Source: Berkiella sp050247135
Lineage (GTDB): Bacteria; Pseudomonadota; Gammaproteobacteria; Berkiellales; Berkiellaceae
NCBI GenBank assembly: GCA_050247135.1
Contig: JBFWUT010000011.1
Coordinates: 1 to 64,000, forward strand
Length of the DNA: 64,000 nt
Direction: 5' to 3'
The translations under genes and the position numbers were made by a program. This document shows, piece after piece, positions 32,664-41,865 of the stretch (positions within the stretch are counted from its first letter, which is position 1; each line of letters begins with the position of its first letter). The notes below the pieces were generated by a model. It saw nothing but the letters and a program-made list of their open reading frames with translations. It was not told the origin of the DNA and searched no databases.

Positions 32664-35105
32664 TTACAGGCATCCCTCTGTAATGGCGTCTGTGATAGCC
32701 TTTTTCAATGCTTGTATCTGCGCTTCTTCTTGAAGAGGTTGGCCGGTTTTTGTGTCGGTCACATAGAAAAGATCCTCGACTTTGGCATCAAGTGTATTAA
32801 TAAGGGCACTATGCAGCGTAACGCTGCACTGCACAAATGCTTGCGCCACTCTGGCTAACAGCCCTGGAAAATCGGGAGCATGCAAGGTGATGAGGGTTTG
32901 CTGCAAATGGGCTTTGTTTTCAATAGAAATACTGACCTGTGTTTTAAAGAATTTCAAAGACCGACGTATATGCCTTGATGCAGGCTTGAGACTCATTTGG
33001 GGCTCGGTAGCTGCTTTGGCAATCAGTTTTTCTAATGTCATTTGGATATGTGCAAGACGAGCGGGATCTTTAATAGGGGTGCCCGATTGCTCTAGCACCA
33101 CATATCGTTGCAATGCGAAGTGCTGTGCTGTGGTTATTCGTGCTTGGACAATAGTTAAATTGCACTTTTCTAAACTGGCCAAGATACTGGCTAACAAATT
33201 TGGGTTTTCAGGTGCGTAAATGAAAATATCCGTTCCCGCTTCATTACGATGAGGTTTTATAACAACACTGGCCTCGCTCTTGGGGGGAGGAGATAAACGT
33301 TCCAGTGATGAAGAGGGGGCATTCAAATTATCTAGCGATGCCAAGGTGTTAAGATAGAGATCGCGTAATAAAGCATGTCGCCAATGGTTCCAAAGAGCAG
33401 GATTGGTTGCGTAGATATCAGCAACTGTTAGTAGATAAAGTAAGTGAAGCTGTAAAGGCGTTTTAATTAATTTTGAAAATCTTTCAATAACTTCTTTATC
33501 GCCAATATCCTGATGCTGAGCAACCTCTGACATGAGCAAATGGTTTTGAACAAGCCAAGATACCGTGTCGCAGAGTTCTACTTTAAGTTGATGATCCTGG
33601 CAAAATTGCCTAGCAATTATCGCCCCTTTTGCACTGTGATTACCTCCTTGCCCTTTACCAATGTCGTGTAATAATCCAGCTAAAAATAATGCGTTAGGAG
33701 ATAACGTCATTTCTTTTGCATTAAATGGCAGTTTAAATTCTAGTAAAGCATTATGGTCAAATAGCCATTCAAGTGTTCGGATGACAAGAAGAGTATGAGC
33801 ATCAACCGTATAAAGGTGAAACAGATCGTATTGCATTTGTCCTTCGAGTTGACTCATTTGAGGCAAATATCTAGATAAAAGCCCTAGGCGATGCATTAAA
33901 GTGAGGGTTTTATACGCACCTTTGAATCCTCCTAATATAGCCATGAAACACTGCCTGCCCAACTCAGTCATCAGCCTGTCTCTTGGCAAGCTTTTGGCAA
34001 GTTGACGGATAAAGCGTAATGATTTAGCACTGAAGTTGGTGATCGAGTCATCCTTTGCCATTAGCGCAAAAAGCTGCAATAAGTGATCCGGATGCTCAAG
34101 CAAGAAATCCATATCGGTGATTTCAAGCACACCATCGACTAGGTTGCAATAATGGTTTACTTCATTAACTGTGGCATGAGCAGAGGAAGGCGATTTCTCT
34201 TTAAAATATTGGCATAAGATATCAGTTATTTCGCGTAGTTCAGTGGCAGTTTGATAATATTGCTGCATGAATGCATTCATTTTCTCATTCATATTAATGG
34301 CAGAGAAATTAAGCCGACTTGCGATTTTGTCTTGATATTCAAAATATAAGCGATCAGATTTGCCTTTAGAGACCAAGTGAAGTTGATAGCGGATGTGCCA
34401 CAAAAGCTGGCTTGCTTGATTAAGATTATAGTATTCAATTGTGTCTATATCCGCGTTGTTCAGTAAAACTTTCCAATCAGCAATGTGGTATTTTTTCAGG
34501 GAAAGCCAAATAATCAAGTCAAGATCACGCAATCCACCGGGGCTTTCTTTAATGTTAGGCTCTAAACCATATTCGGTGTGGTTAAATCGTTGATAACGTT
34601 TCTGTCGTTCAAGAATTTTAGCCTCTAAAAATGCTTCAAAAGTCATGAGCGAGGGGACTTGTGCTAAACAAGTCGTAAACAACCGGTTATCTCCGGCTAA
34701 TTCTCGCATACAAAGCAGATTGGTATAAAAGGCCAAATCAGATTTGGCATCGCTAAAGCATTCATCGAGGGTTCTTACGCTTGAGCCTAATTTAATACCA
34801 CAATCCCAAATGGCTGTCACAAAGCGACTTATTTTTTGTTGCAAAGTAGGCACTAAAGAAGTTTTGGCAAGGAGCAAAATATCAGCATCTGAACCGGGAT
34901 AAATGCGTTTAAGTCCATATCCTCCCAAAGCAATGAGAGCAAGCACTTCGCCCTCTAACTCACAATACCGCCAAACAATCTGTAAAATTTCATCCAGCCA
35001 ATTTGAACGTTGTTTCAGTAAGGCTTGAATGTCGGTTTGTAACGTTACATGAGCATCTTGTTGCAGGAGTAAGTTTTCATGGGTTTGTTTAATAAAGCGC
35101 ACCAA
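32664..35105 (-). CDS. glnD: GlnD, bifunctional PII uridylyltransferase
   Basis: GlnD senses glutamine and adds or removes UMP on PII proteins, controlling nitrogen metabolism. The 813-residue product (890 in E. coli) has the nucleotidyltransferase motif GGYGLKRIYPGSDADILLL near residue 60, the PII-uridylyltransferase helical domain, an HD domain with LLHDIGKGQGGNHSAKGA near residue 465, and two C-terminal ACT domains (DIFIYAPENPNLLASILASL and LHAPDFPGLLARVAQAF). The N-terminus is short, with TTG/GTG start codons at 35105/35102 and no strong ribosome-binding site, so the true start is uncertain. It follows map by 58 bases on the same strand, as in E. coli. Confidence 0.95.
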   Translation of the reverse strand: MVRFIKQTHENLLLQQDAHVTLQTDIQALLKQRSNWLDEILQIVWRYCELEGEVLALIALGGYGLKRIYPGSDADILLLAKTSLVPTLQQKISRFVTAIWDCGIKLGSSVRTLDECFSDAKSDLAFYTNLLCMRELAGDNRLFTTCLAQVPSLMTFEAFLEAKILERQKRYQRFNHTEYGLEPNIKESPGGLRDLDLIIWLSLKKYHIADWKVLLNNADIDTIEYYNLNQASQLLWHIRYQLHLVSKGKSDRLYFEYQDKIASRLNFSAINMNEKMNAFMQQYYQTATELREITDILCQYFKEKSPSSAHATVNEVNHYCNLVDGVLEITDMDFLLEHPDHLLQLFALMAKDDSITNFSAKSLRFIRQLAKSLPRDRLMTELGRQCFMAILGGFKGAYKTLTLMHRLGLLSRYLPQMSQLEGQMQYDLFHLYTVDAHTLLVIRTLEWLFDHNALLEFKLPFNAKEMTLSPNALFLAGLLHDIGKGQGGNHSAKGAIIARQFCQDHQLKVELCDTVSWLVQNHLLMSEVAQHQDIGDKEVIERFSKLIKTPLQLHLLYLLTVADIYATNPALWNHWRHALLRDLYLNTLASLDNLNAPSSSLERLSPPPKSEASVVIKPHRNEAGTDIFIYAPENPNLLASILASLEKCNLTIVQARITTAQHFALQRYVVLEQSGTPIKDPARLAHIQMTLEKLIAKAATEPQMSLKPASRHIRRSLKFFKTQVSISIENKAHLQQTLITLHAPDFPGLLARVAQAFVQCSVTLHSALINTLDAKVEDLFYVTDTKTGQPLQEEAQIQALKKAITDAITEGCL

Positions 35106-35163
35106 ATCTGTCAGATGGCAGAGTGTGCTTTTGTGCGCTTCAAATTGAGTTAGTATGGAAAAA

Positions 35164-35934
35164 TTAGAGATCGTTTTCTTCCTTGCGCTTGGTTAAGACT
35201 TCATATCCGTTTGCAGTCACTAATATGGTATGTTCCCATTGTGCCGATAAACTGTGATCTTTGGTCACCACGGTCCATTTGTCTGGGAGTAATTTAGTTT
35301 CCTTTTTACCGATATTGAGCATGGGTTCAATCGTAAATATCATTCCCTCAAGAAGTTTTAGGCCTTCACCTTTTTTACCAAAATGTAGTACTTGCGGTTC
35401 TTCATGGAAAATTTTACCGATCCCATGACCACAGTACTCGCGAACAATGGAAAAATGGTGCGCATGGGCATATTCTTGGATGGCAGCACCAATGTCGCCC
35501 AAGGTGTTGCCTGGTTTAACTTGCTTGATCCCTAGAATCATGGCTTCACGGGTAATTTTGATGAGGCGAGCTGCCTTCACTGAAGGCTCACCAATGACGA
35601 ACATTTTACTGGTGTCGCCATGATAGCCGTCTTTGATGACGGTAACATCGATATTGATAATATCGCCGTCTTTGAGTTTTTTCTCGTTTGGGATCCCATG
35701 ACATACGACGTGGTTGATGGAAGTACAAATCGACTTTGGAAAGCCTTTATAGTTCAAAGGGGCAGGAATGGCTTGTTGCACATTGACGATATAGTCATGA
35801 CAAAGGGTATTTAACTCATCCGTTGTGACGCCTGCTTTAACGAAAGGTCCAATCATATCCAGGACCTCGCCTGCTAAACGGCCTGCAATGCGCATTTTTT
35901 CGATATCTTCGATTGTTTTTATTGTGACAGCCAT
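35164..35934 (-). CDS. map: Methionine aminopeptidase type I
   Basis: Map removes the initiator methionine from nascent proteins. The 256-residue product is full length. The metal ligands are visible: first Asp in INIDVTVI, second Asp in YHGDTSKMF, His in CGHGIGKIFHEEPQVLHFG, Glu in FTIEPMLN and Glu in SAQWEHTILVT. The substrate-loop His is in NHVVCHGIP. It is divergent from rpsB, the conserved gammaproteobacterial map/rpsB arrangement, and is followed by glnD. The start ATG has an AGGAGATAG-type ribosome-binding site. Confidence 0.97.
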   Translation of the reverse strand: MAVTIKTIEDIEKMRIAGRLAGEVLDMIGPFVKAGVTTDELNTLCHDYIVNVQQAIPAPLNYKGFPKSICTSINHVVCHGIPNEKKLKDGDIINIDVTVIKDGYHGDTSKMFVIGEPSVKAARLIKITREAMILGIKQVKPGNTLGDIGAAIQEYAHAHHFSIVREYCGHGIGKIFHEEPQVLHFGKKGEGLKLLEGMIFTIEPMLNIGKKETKLLPDKWTVVTKDHSLSAQWEHTILVTANGYEVLTKRKEENDL

Positions 35935-36138
35935 TTTTAGTTTCCTATCTCCTCTATATATGGTATAAAAACGCGCCGAAACTGTGCAAATTTGCGTGTG
36001 GTTTTGGTTGTTTTAGTTAACTTGTAAACTTTTAAATTGTCACACGTGTGTCGACACGTTCCCCGGGGTGCTTTAGTTTTCTAAGGTCGGAGAATGGGAT
36101 ACACGGAGGCCCAACCCCAACAATGGAGAATATACCTC
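35935..36138 (+). promoter_or_regulatory. Divergent map/rpsB intergenic region and rpsB leader
   Basis: This stretch of about 200 bases holds promoters for map and rpsB. The distal part is structured: the palindrome GTGTCGACAC near 36048 and CCCCGGGG near 36062, followed by a purine-rich segment GGTCGGAGAATGGGA, then GGCCCAACCCCAACAATGG. In E. coli ribosomal protein S2 represses its own operon through a structured rpsB leader. This leader may serve the same purpose, but I cannot confirm the consensus by eye. The GGAG before the rpsB ATG at 36139 lies at 36125-36128. Confidence 0.4.
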
Positions 36139-36879
36139 ATGGTAGCAATTACAATGCGCACAATGCTAGAAGCTGGCGTTCATTTCGGTCACCAAACCCG
36201 CTTTTGGGACCCCAAAATGAAGCAGTACATCTATGGCGCCCGTAACAAAATTCATATCATCAACCTCGATAAAACCTTACCCCTCTTTAATGAGGCGCTG
36301 GGCTTCATACGTCGTGTAGCTGCGCGTAATGGTAAAATTTTATTCGTCGGCACCAAAACCAGTGCTAGCAATATCATTAAAGAGCAGGCAGAACGTTGTG
36401 GAATGCCCTATGTTAATTACCGCTGGCTTGGCGGTATGTTAACCAACTTTAAAACGGTAAAGCAATCCATTAAGCGCCTACATGAGCTTGAAGCGATGCG
36501 CGATGATGGTACCTTTGAAAAGCTTGTTAAAAAAGAAGCATTGATGCGTGAACGCGAAATGATCAAGTTGGAACGAAGCTTAGGCGGCATCAAAAATATG
36601 GATAGCTTGCCTGATGCCTTGTTTGTTATCGATGTCGGCCACGAGAAAATTGCAATTAAAGAAGCAAATAATCTTCGCATTCCCGTTGCAGGTGTAGTCG
36701 ATACCAATAACAATCCAGCCGGTATTGATTATATCATTCCTGGTAATGATGATGCATTACGCTCTATTGAGTTGTATGTTTCAAGTGTTGCTGATGTCAT
36801 TTTAGAATGCAGAAGTAATATGAGTTCCTCACAGCAAGAATCCAGTGAGTATGTAGAGCTCGACAGCGAAGAGCGCTAG
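36139..36879 (+). CDS. rpsB: Ribosomal protein S2
   Basis: S2 is a late-assembling protein of the 30S subunit. From ATG 36139 the product is 246 residues (241 in E. coli) and opens with the conserved TMRTMLEAGVHFGHQTRFWD, then RNKIHIINLDKTLPLF, YRWLGGMLTNFKT, and DALFVIDVGHEKIAIKEAN. A longer frame from 36094 would add 15 residues not found in the family, and a GGAG ribosome-binding site supports 36139. The gene heads the rpsB-tsf-pyrH-frr block. A GC-rich hairpin separates it from tsf. Confidence 0.97.
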   Translation: MVAITMRTMLEAGVHFGHQTRFWDPKMKQYIYGARNKIHIINLDKTLPLFNEALGFIRRVAARNGKILFVGTKTSASNIIKEQAERCGMPYVNYRWLGGMLTNFKTVKQSIKRLHELEAMRDDGTFEKLVKKEALMREREMIKLERSLGGIKNMDSLPDALFVIDVGHEKIAIKEANNLRIPVAGVVDTNNNPAGIDYIIPGNDDALRSIELYVSSVADVILECRSNMSSSQQESSEYVELDSEER

Positions 36880-36889
36880 ACGCGGTTTA

Positions 36890-36910
36890 AAAGGGGGCAA
36901 AGCCCCCTTT
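36890..36910 (+). terminator. Terminator or attenuator hairpin between rpsB and tsf
   Basis: AAAGGGGGC at 36890-36898 pairs with GCCCCCTTT at 36902-36910 around an AAA loop; TATTTT follows. This is a strong nine-base stem in the 71-base rpsB-tsf gap. The E. coli rpsB-tsf gap also contains a terminator-like hairpin that allows partial read-through, so an attenuator adjusting S2 relative to EF-Ts is the likely role. Confidence 0.75.
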
Positions 36911-36950
36911 ATTTTGAAGCAGATCAAAAAGACGAAGGAGACACATTGCG

Positions 36951-37838
36951 ATGGCAGATATTACCGCCGAAATGGTAAAGAACTTACGTGAGCGCACTGG
37001 CGCTGGCATGATGGAATGTAAAAAAGCTTTGGTGGAAGCCAAAGGTGACATGGCTGCCGCTGAAGATATTATCGCTAAATCAGGCAACAAAAAAGCTGAC
37101 AAATCAGCGTCTCGTACCGCAGCACAAGGTCGAATTTCTATAGCTAATTCACATACCAGCGCGGTGATGATTGAAATAAATTGTGAAACAGATTTTGTGG
37201 CCAGGGATAATGGTTTCATTCAGTTTTGCCAAGCCGTTGCTGATCTTGCCTTAGCTAAAGAATGCCAAAGCGTCGATACGTTATTATCGCTTCCTTTTGA
37301 TAGCACCGGTTCTGTTGAAGAAGCACGTAAAGCTGCTATTGTTCGAATTGGTGAAAATATCCAAATCAGACGCCTTCATTTTGTCAAAGCACAGGCCATG
37401 CAACGCATTGGGAGCTATATTCATAATGCCCGAATTGGTACTTTAGTTCTGCTAGAAGGTGGAAATGAAGAATTAGCTAAAGATTTAGCTATGCATATTG
37501 CTGCAATGAAACCGCAATATATTTCTTCTACTGAAATTCCCGCTGCCATTATTGAAAAAGAGCATGCCATTTTCATGGAGCGTGCTAAACAAAGTGGTAA
37601 GCCTGATAATATTTTAGAAAAAATAGTTCAAGGCCAGTTACAAAAACAAGCAAATGAAATTTGTTTACTTGGCCAGCCGTTCTTCAAAGATCCTGATAAA
37701 ACCATTGAGAGCCTGTTGAAGTCACTCAATGCGAAAGTGCTTGCCATGCTTCGTTTTGAAGTCGGCGAAGGTATTGAAGTCGTTAAGAAAAGTTTTGAAG
37801 AAGAAGTGATGGAACAAGCTCGTGGGAGCAAAGCATGA
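36951..37838 (+). CDS. tsf: Elongation factor Ts
   Basis: EF-Ts recycles EF-Tu by releasing GDP. The 295-residue product has the N-terminal UBA-like domain (LRERTGAGMMECKKALVEAK), the core with MIEINCETDFVARDNGF (contains the TDFV motif that contacts EF-Tu), and the coiled-coil and dimerisation regions. Length is normal (283 in E. coli). It has a GAAGGAG ribosome-binding site. Its stop overlaps the pyrH start by four bases (ATGA), so the two are translationally coupled. Confidence 0.97.
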   Translation: MADITAEMVKNLRERTGAGMMECKKALVEAKGDMAAAEDIIAKSGNKKADKSASRTAAQGRISIANSHTSAVMIEINCETDFVARDNGFIQFCQAVADLALAKECQSVDTLLSLPFDSTGSVEEARKAAIVRIGENIQIRRLHFVKAQAMQRIGSYIHNARIGTLVLLEGGNEELAKDLAMHIAAMKPQYISSTEIPAAIIEKEHAIFMERAKQSGKPDNILEKIVQGQLQKQANEICLLGQPFFKDPDKTIESLLKSLNAKVLAMLRFEVGEGIEVVKKSFEEEVMEQARGSKA

Positions 37839-38569
37839 GTGAAAAACCTATCTATCGTCGGATCCTTTTAAAACTCAGTGGTGAAGCGTTAATGGGCGAT
37901 GAGCCCTTTGGTATTGATCCTAAAGTACTGGACAGGATTGCTGATGAGGTTGGTGAACTAATCAAGCTCGGCGTTCAAGTAGGCATCGTGATTGGGGGCG
38001 GCAATCTTTGCCGAGGAAAATCGCTGTCTAAGGCGGGGCTTGGGCGTGTTTCAGGCGATCAGATGGGTATGCTGGCAACGGTCATGAATGCGATTGCAAT
38101 GCGTGATGCGCTAGAGAGGGCGGGTTTTATGACTCGTATCATGTCTGCTATTCCCATGAGTGGTTTAGTTGATCACTATGACCGTCGTAAGGCAATAGAC
38201 CACTTACAGCATGGGCGAATTGTGATATTTGCAGCAGGCACGGGTAATCCCTTAGTGACAACCGATTCCGCTGCCAGTTTACGCGCTATTGAAACTCAAG
38301 CCGATGTATTACTTAAAGCAACGAATGTCGATGGGATTTACTCAGCCGATCCTGCTATTGATCCCCATGCAACGTTGTATCAAAGAATTACCTATGCTAA
38401 AGCGCTTGAAAAAGAGCTGGGCATTATGGATTTATCTGCGTTTTGCCAGTGTCGCGATCACGACATGACAATTCGTGTGTTTAATATCAATAATGCCGGC
38501 GCTTTGTTGCGCATTGTCAAAGGGCAACCCGAAGGAACCATTGTTGAACGAGGGAATGCAAATGATTAA
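37835..38569 (+). CDS. pyrH: UMP kinase
   Basis: PyrH phosphorylates UMP to UDP in pyrimidine nucleotide synthesis. The 244-residue product shows the amino-acid-kinase fold with LLKLSGEALMGD at the ATP site, VGIVIGGGNLCRGK, GDQMGMLATVMNAIAMRDAL, and FAAGTGNPLVTTDSAASLRA for UMP binding. Length matches E. coli (241 residues). It overlaps tsf by four bases and frr by eight, within the normal rpsB-tsf-pyrH-frr order. Confidence 0.97.
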   Translation: MSEKPIYRRILLKLSGEALMGDEPFGIDPKVLDRIADEVGELIKLGVQVGIVIGGGNLCRGKSLSKAGLGRVSGDQMGMLATVMNAIAMRDALERAGFMTRIMSAIPMSGLVDHYDRRKAIDHLQHGRIVIFAAGTGNPLVTTDSAASLRAIETQADVLLKATNVDGIYSADPAIDPHATLYQRITYAKALEKELGIMDLSAFCQCRDHDMTIRVFNINNAGALLRIVKGQPEGTIVERGNAND

Positions 38570-39119
38570 TGATGTTCAAAAAAATGCTAAGGAGAGGATG
38601 AGCAAAAGTGTTCATTCACTTGAAGAGGAATTATCTAAATTAAGAGCGGGTCGTGCTAATCCCAGTATTTTAGAAGGTGTTGTGGTTTCATACTATGGAA
38701 CAGATACACCTTTAAACCAAGTGGCACAAATTACTGTTGAAGGTGCTTTGATGTTAGCGGTTAAGCCTTTCGAAAAGAAAATGGTCACCGAAATTGAAAA
38801 AGCGATCCGTATTGCAGATTTAGGCTTAAATCCTGCAAATTCAGGTGATGTTATTAGGGTGCCATTTCCTCCTTTAAGTGAAGAAAGACGTAAAGAGCTC
38901 ATTAAAAAAGTAAAGGCAGAAGTTGAAAACGCGAAAGTGGCAATCCGTAACATTCGTCGTGATGCTAATCAGGAACTCAAAGAACTCTTAAAATCTAAAT
39001 CCATCAGCGAAGATGAGCAACGCAAAGCTGAAGAAGCAATGCAGAAATTAACTGATCAATATATTCATCAAGCTGATGCTATTTTAGCTCGTAAAGAAAA
39101 AGATTTAATGGAGATCTGA
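38562..39119 (+). CDS. frr: Ribosome recycling factor
   Basis: RRF splits post-termination ribosomes together with EF-G. From ATG 38562 the product is 185 residues, the same as in E. coli, with INDVQKNAKERMSKSVHSL, LRAGRANPSILEGVVVSYYG, and VAIRNIRRDANQELKELLK. The frame extends upstream to 38475, but that part overlaps pyrH and is not family-like; GAGGG at 38550-38554 serves the chosen start. It overlaps the pyrH stop by eight bases. Confidence 0.96.
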   Translation: MINDVQKNAKERMSKSVHSLEEELSKLRAGRANPSILEGVVVSYYGTDTPLNQVAQITVEGALMLAVKPFEKKMVTEIEKAIRIADLGLNPANSGDVIRVPFPPLSEERRKELIKKVKAEVENAKVAIRNIRRDANQELKELLKSKSISEDEQRKAEEAMQKLTDQYIHQADAILARKEKDLMEI

Positions 39120-39122
39120 TCC

Positions 39123-39872
39123 ATTAGTACTTCGTATGCAAGCCACCCCGGCGTTAAGGCAAAAGATGGCAATTTGCCAAGCCACATTGCTGTCGTTATG
39201 GACGGTAATGGCCGCTGGGCAAGATTGCGTGGTTTAAGCCGTACGTTGGGTCATCGTAAAGGTGTCGAAAGTGCCAGAGAAATTATCTCGGCCTGCCAAA
39301 AATCTCATATTAAAGCATTAACATTATTTGCTTTTGGTATGGAAAATTGGAAAAGGCCTAGCAAAGAGGTACGCAACCTTTTCCGTTTGTTTTATCTTGT
39401 CTTACGAAAAGATATTGCCCGTATTCACCAAGATAATATTCGCTTGCGTATTCTAGGTGATCGCTCCATTTTTGCACCGCAGTTAATTCAAGCCATCACA
39501 GATGCTGAAAATTTAACCGCGCAAAATACCGGTCTTATCTTAAACATTGCTGTTAATTATAGTGGTCGTTGGGACTTACTGCAGGCAGTGCAAAAGCTCT
39601 GTGCTAAAAATCAAGGAAGTGCAGCCAATATTACGGAGGAAGCTTTAACTGAGCAGTTAAGCTTACATGGCGTACCTGAGCCAGATTTGTTTATTAGAAC
39701 AGGCGGGGTACTGCGGATCAGTAATTTTATGTTGTGGGAATTAGCCTACACGGAGTTTTACTTTACTCCCACTCTTTGGCCAGACTTTACTCCTGACGAA
39801 CTCACTAGAGCGCTTGGCGATTACGCTTTGCGTGAACGACGCTTTGGTTTAACTGGCGAGCAGTTAGGATAA
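39123..39872 (+). CDS. uppS: Undecaprenyl diphosphate synthase, probable AUU start
   Basis: UppS condenses isopentenyl diphosphate units to make the C55 lipid carrier for peptidoglycan and LPS synthesis. The core is clear: HIAVVMDGNGRWARLRG with the catalytic Asp, LTLFAFGMENWKRPSKEV, and IRTGGVLRISNFMLWELAYT. The start is unusual. The frame opens at 39120 right after the in-frame frr stop, and no in-frame ATG or GTG precedes the conserved core. A TTG at 39174 leaves only three residues before the core and has no good ribosome-binding site. An ATT at 39123 has GGAG nine bases upstream and gives a normal-length leader (249 residues in total). I prefer ATT, with TTG as the alternative. Confidence 0.92.
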   Translation: MSTSYASHPGVKAKDGNLPSHIAVVMDGNGRWARLRGLSRTLGHRKGVESAREIISACQKSHIKALTLFAFGMENWKRPSKEVRNLFRLFYLVLRKDIARIHQDNIRLRILGDRSIFAPQLIQAITDAENLTAQNTGLILNIAVNYSGRWDLLQAVQKLCAKNQGSAANITEEALTEQLSLHGVPEPDLFIRTGGVLRISNFMLWELAYTEFYFTPTLWPDFTPDELTRALGDYALRERRFGLTGEQLG

Positions 39873-39874
39873 TT

Positions 39875-40684
39875 ATGCTGAAGTGGCGACTCTTAACAGC
39901 GCTCTGCCTTATCCCTTTAGTTATTCTTGGGATCTTGAAACTAGATGATATTCCATTCGCTTGTCTATGTGGTGCAATCCTAGCGCTGGGTGCGCACGAG
40001 TGGACCAGTCTAGTGCCCTTCACTAAAAAATCACAGCAAATTGGCTATACGGCCCTATTCATGGTTTTTTGCGCCAGTTTATTTTTTGTGAAATCTTTGA
40101 TGTTGTTATGGGTCGCTTTGGTATTTTGGTTAAGCTGTGGTATTGGGCTTTATCGGTACAAAGGACTAGCTCCTTTGTGGCTCAGTATTCCTGTGAAAGC
40201 CCTGCTAGGATTATTGATATTATGCAGTGCTTTTTATGGACTTGTGACTTTACACCGCATGTCAGCTGGACCCATAGGGTTGATTGTGTGCTTAGTGTTA
40301 ATTTGGTCAACCGATAGTTTTGCCTATTTTACAGGGCGCCTTATCGGCAAGCGACCAATGGCTCCGCTTATCAGTCCTAAAAAAACCAAGGAGGGATTTT
40401 GGGGAGGGATGATTGGGACGGTGACGTTAGCCGCCGTTGGCAGCTATTTTACGCAGGTGCTTCCTCAGTTCTCATTAGGTCACACATTATGGGTTGCAAT
40501 AGTCATAGTGTTATTGGCAGTCATTGGCGATCTTTTCGAGAGTTTTATGAAACGTCTTGCCGGTGTGAAAGACAGTGGCAAACTGCTACCCGGGCATGGA
40601 GGCATATTAGATCGTCTTGATAGCTTGTTTGCAGTTATTCCCTTTTTTGTCTTAGTAATGCACTGGTTGGAGAAGGGCTCATGA
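39875..40684 (+). CDS. cdsA: Phosphatidate cytidylyltransferase (CDP-diacylglycerol synthase)
   Basis: CdsA makes CDP-diacylglycerol, the branch point of phospholipid synthesis. The 269-residue integral membrane protein has about eight hydrophobic segments and the C-terminal family signature in VKDSGKLLPGHGGILDRLDS, plus STDSFAYFTGRLIGKRPM and ISPKKTKEGFWGG upstream. Length is typical (285 in E. coli). It starts two bases after uppS and overlaps dxr by four bases (ATGA). The order uppS-cdsA-dxr differs slightly from E. coli (dxr-uppS-cdsA-rseP). Confidence 0.96.
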   Translation: MLKWRLLTALCLIPLVILGILKLDDIPFACLCGAILALGAHEWTSLVPFTKKSQQIGYTALFMVFCASLFFVKSLMLLWVALVFWLSCGIGLYRYKGLAPLWLSIPVKALLGLLILCSAFYGLVTLHRMSAGPIGLIVCLVLIWSTDSFAYFTGRLIGKRPMAPLISPKKTKEGFWGGMIGTVTLAAVGSYFTQVLPQFSLGHTLWVAIVIVLLAVIGDLFESFMKRLAGVKDSGKLLPGHGGILDRLDSLFAVIPFFVLVMHWLEKGS

Positions 40685-41865
40685 CTCCAGTAGGGGTATG
40701 TATCCTGGGTTCAACAGGCTCGATTGGGCAAAATACGCTTGCGGTAATTGCTTTGCACCCTGAGCAATACAAGGTCATCGCATTAACAGCGTCAACATCC
40801 GTTGATTCGCTGTTTCAACAATGTTGTACCTTTAAACCACGATATGCCGTCATGATGCACGAGCAAAGCGCTAAAATATTAAAAGAGAAGCTCGAAGCAC
40901 ATAACCTATCAACAACCGTTTTAAGCGGCATAACAGGGTTATGTGAGGTTGCTGCATTGCCTGAGGTTAGCAAAGTTGTTGCTGCCATTGTCGGTGCGGC
41001 TGGCTTGCTGCCTACCTTAGGTGCTATTAAAGCGGGCAAGCAGATTTTATTGGCGAATAAAGAAGCCCTAGTCATGGCTGGGGACTTATTTTTGTCAACA
41101 GCGCATCAATCAGGAGCCAGTTTGCTCCCGGTTGATAGTGAACATAATGCCTTATTTCAATGCATGCCACCGGATTATCAAACGGGGCATCGTCCTATCG
41201 GTGTAGAAAGGTTAATACTGACCGCATCTGGCGGTCCCTTTTTAAATACCGAATTATCTTCGTTTAACCAAATTTCTCCTGAGATGGCTTGTCAACATCC
41301 CAATTGGAAAATGGGCAAGAAGATCACAGTAGACTGTGCAACACTGATGAACAAAGGTTTAGAAGTGATTGAAGCCAGTAAATTGTTCCAATTTAACCAA
41401 GACGAAATTGATGTTGTTGTGCATCCACAAAGCGTGATCCATTCCTTGGTCGAATACACAGATGGATCAGTCTTAGCGCAGTTAGGCACCCCTGATATGC
41501 GGATCCCCATTGCATTTTGTTTATCTTGGCCAAAGCGCATTAGCTCAGGTGCGGCGAAACTGTCGTTATCCAAAATAAAACAATTAACTTTTATCGAGCC
41601 AGACACTCAAAAGTTTAAATGCTTAGCCTTAGCTTACCAAGCACTTGCTTTGGGTAAAGCGGCTCCTACTGTGCTTAATGCTAGTAATGAAGTTGTCGTG
41701 GAGGCCTTTTTGAATGCGCAAATGTGCTTTTCAAAGATCCCATCTATCATTGAGAGAGTGCTGGAAAAATTTTACGACTTATCTGCGGTGTCTTTAGATG
41801 ACATATTAATGGCAGACAAATTAGCTAGGGAAAAAACTTACAACTTGATTCAAACGGAAGCTTAA
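40681..41865 (+). CDS. dxr: 1-deoxy-D-xylulose 5-phosphate reductoisomerase
   Basis: Dxr (IspC) commits DXP to the MEP pathway of isoprenoid synthesis. The 394-residue product has the NADPH-binding CILGSTGSIGQNTLAVIALH at the start, the metal and substrate region LLPVDSEHNALFQCM, the loop TASGGPFLN, and MNKGLEVIEASKLF with the catalytic-site residues. Length equals E. coli Dxr (398). It overlaps cdsA by four bases and ends one base before the rseP start. It supplies precursors for the neighbouring UppS. Confidence 0.97.
   Translation: MTPVGVCILGSTGSIGQNTLAVIALHPEQYKVIALTASTSVDSLFQQCCTFKPRYAVMMHEQSAKILKEKLEAHNLSTTVLSGITGLCEVAALPEVSKVVAAIVGAAGLLPTLGAIKAGKQILLANKEALVMAGDLFLSTAHQSGASLLPVDSEHNALFQCMPPDYQTGHRPIGVERLILTASGGPFLNTELSSFNQISPEMACQHPNWKMGKKITVDCATLMNKGLEVIEASKLFQFNQDEIDVVVHPQSVIHSLVEYTDGSVLAQLGTPDMRIPIAFCLSWPKRISSGAAKLSLSKIKQLTFIEPDTQKFKCLALAYQALALGKAAPTVLNASNEVVVEAFLNAQMCFSKIPSIIERVLEKFYDLSAVSLDDILMADKLAREKTYNLIQTEA

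Noticed and set aside
39136..39171. ATG at 39136 as the start of uppS
   Set aside because: It is in a different reading frame from the UppS core and would require a frameshift.
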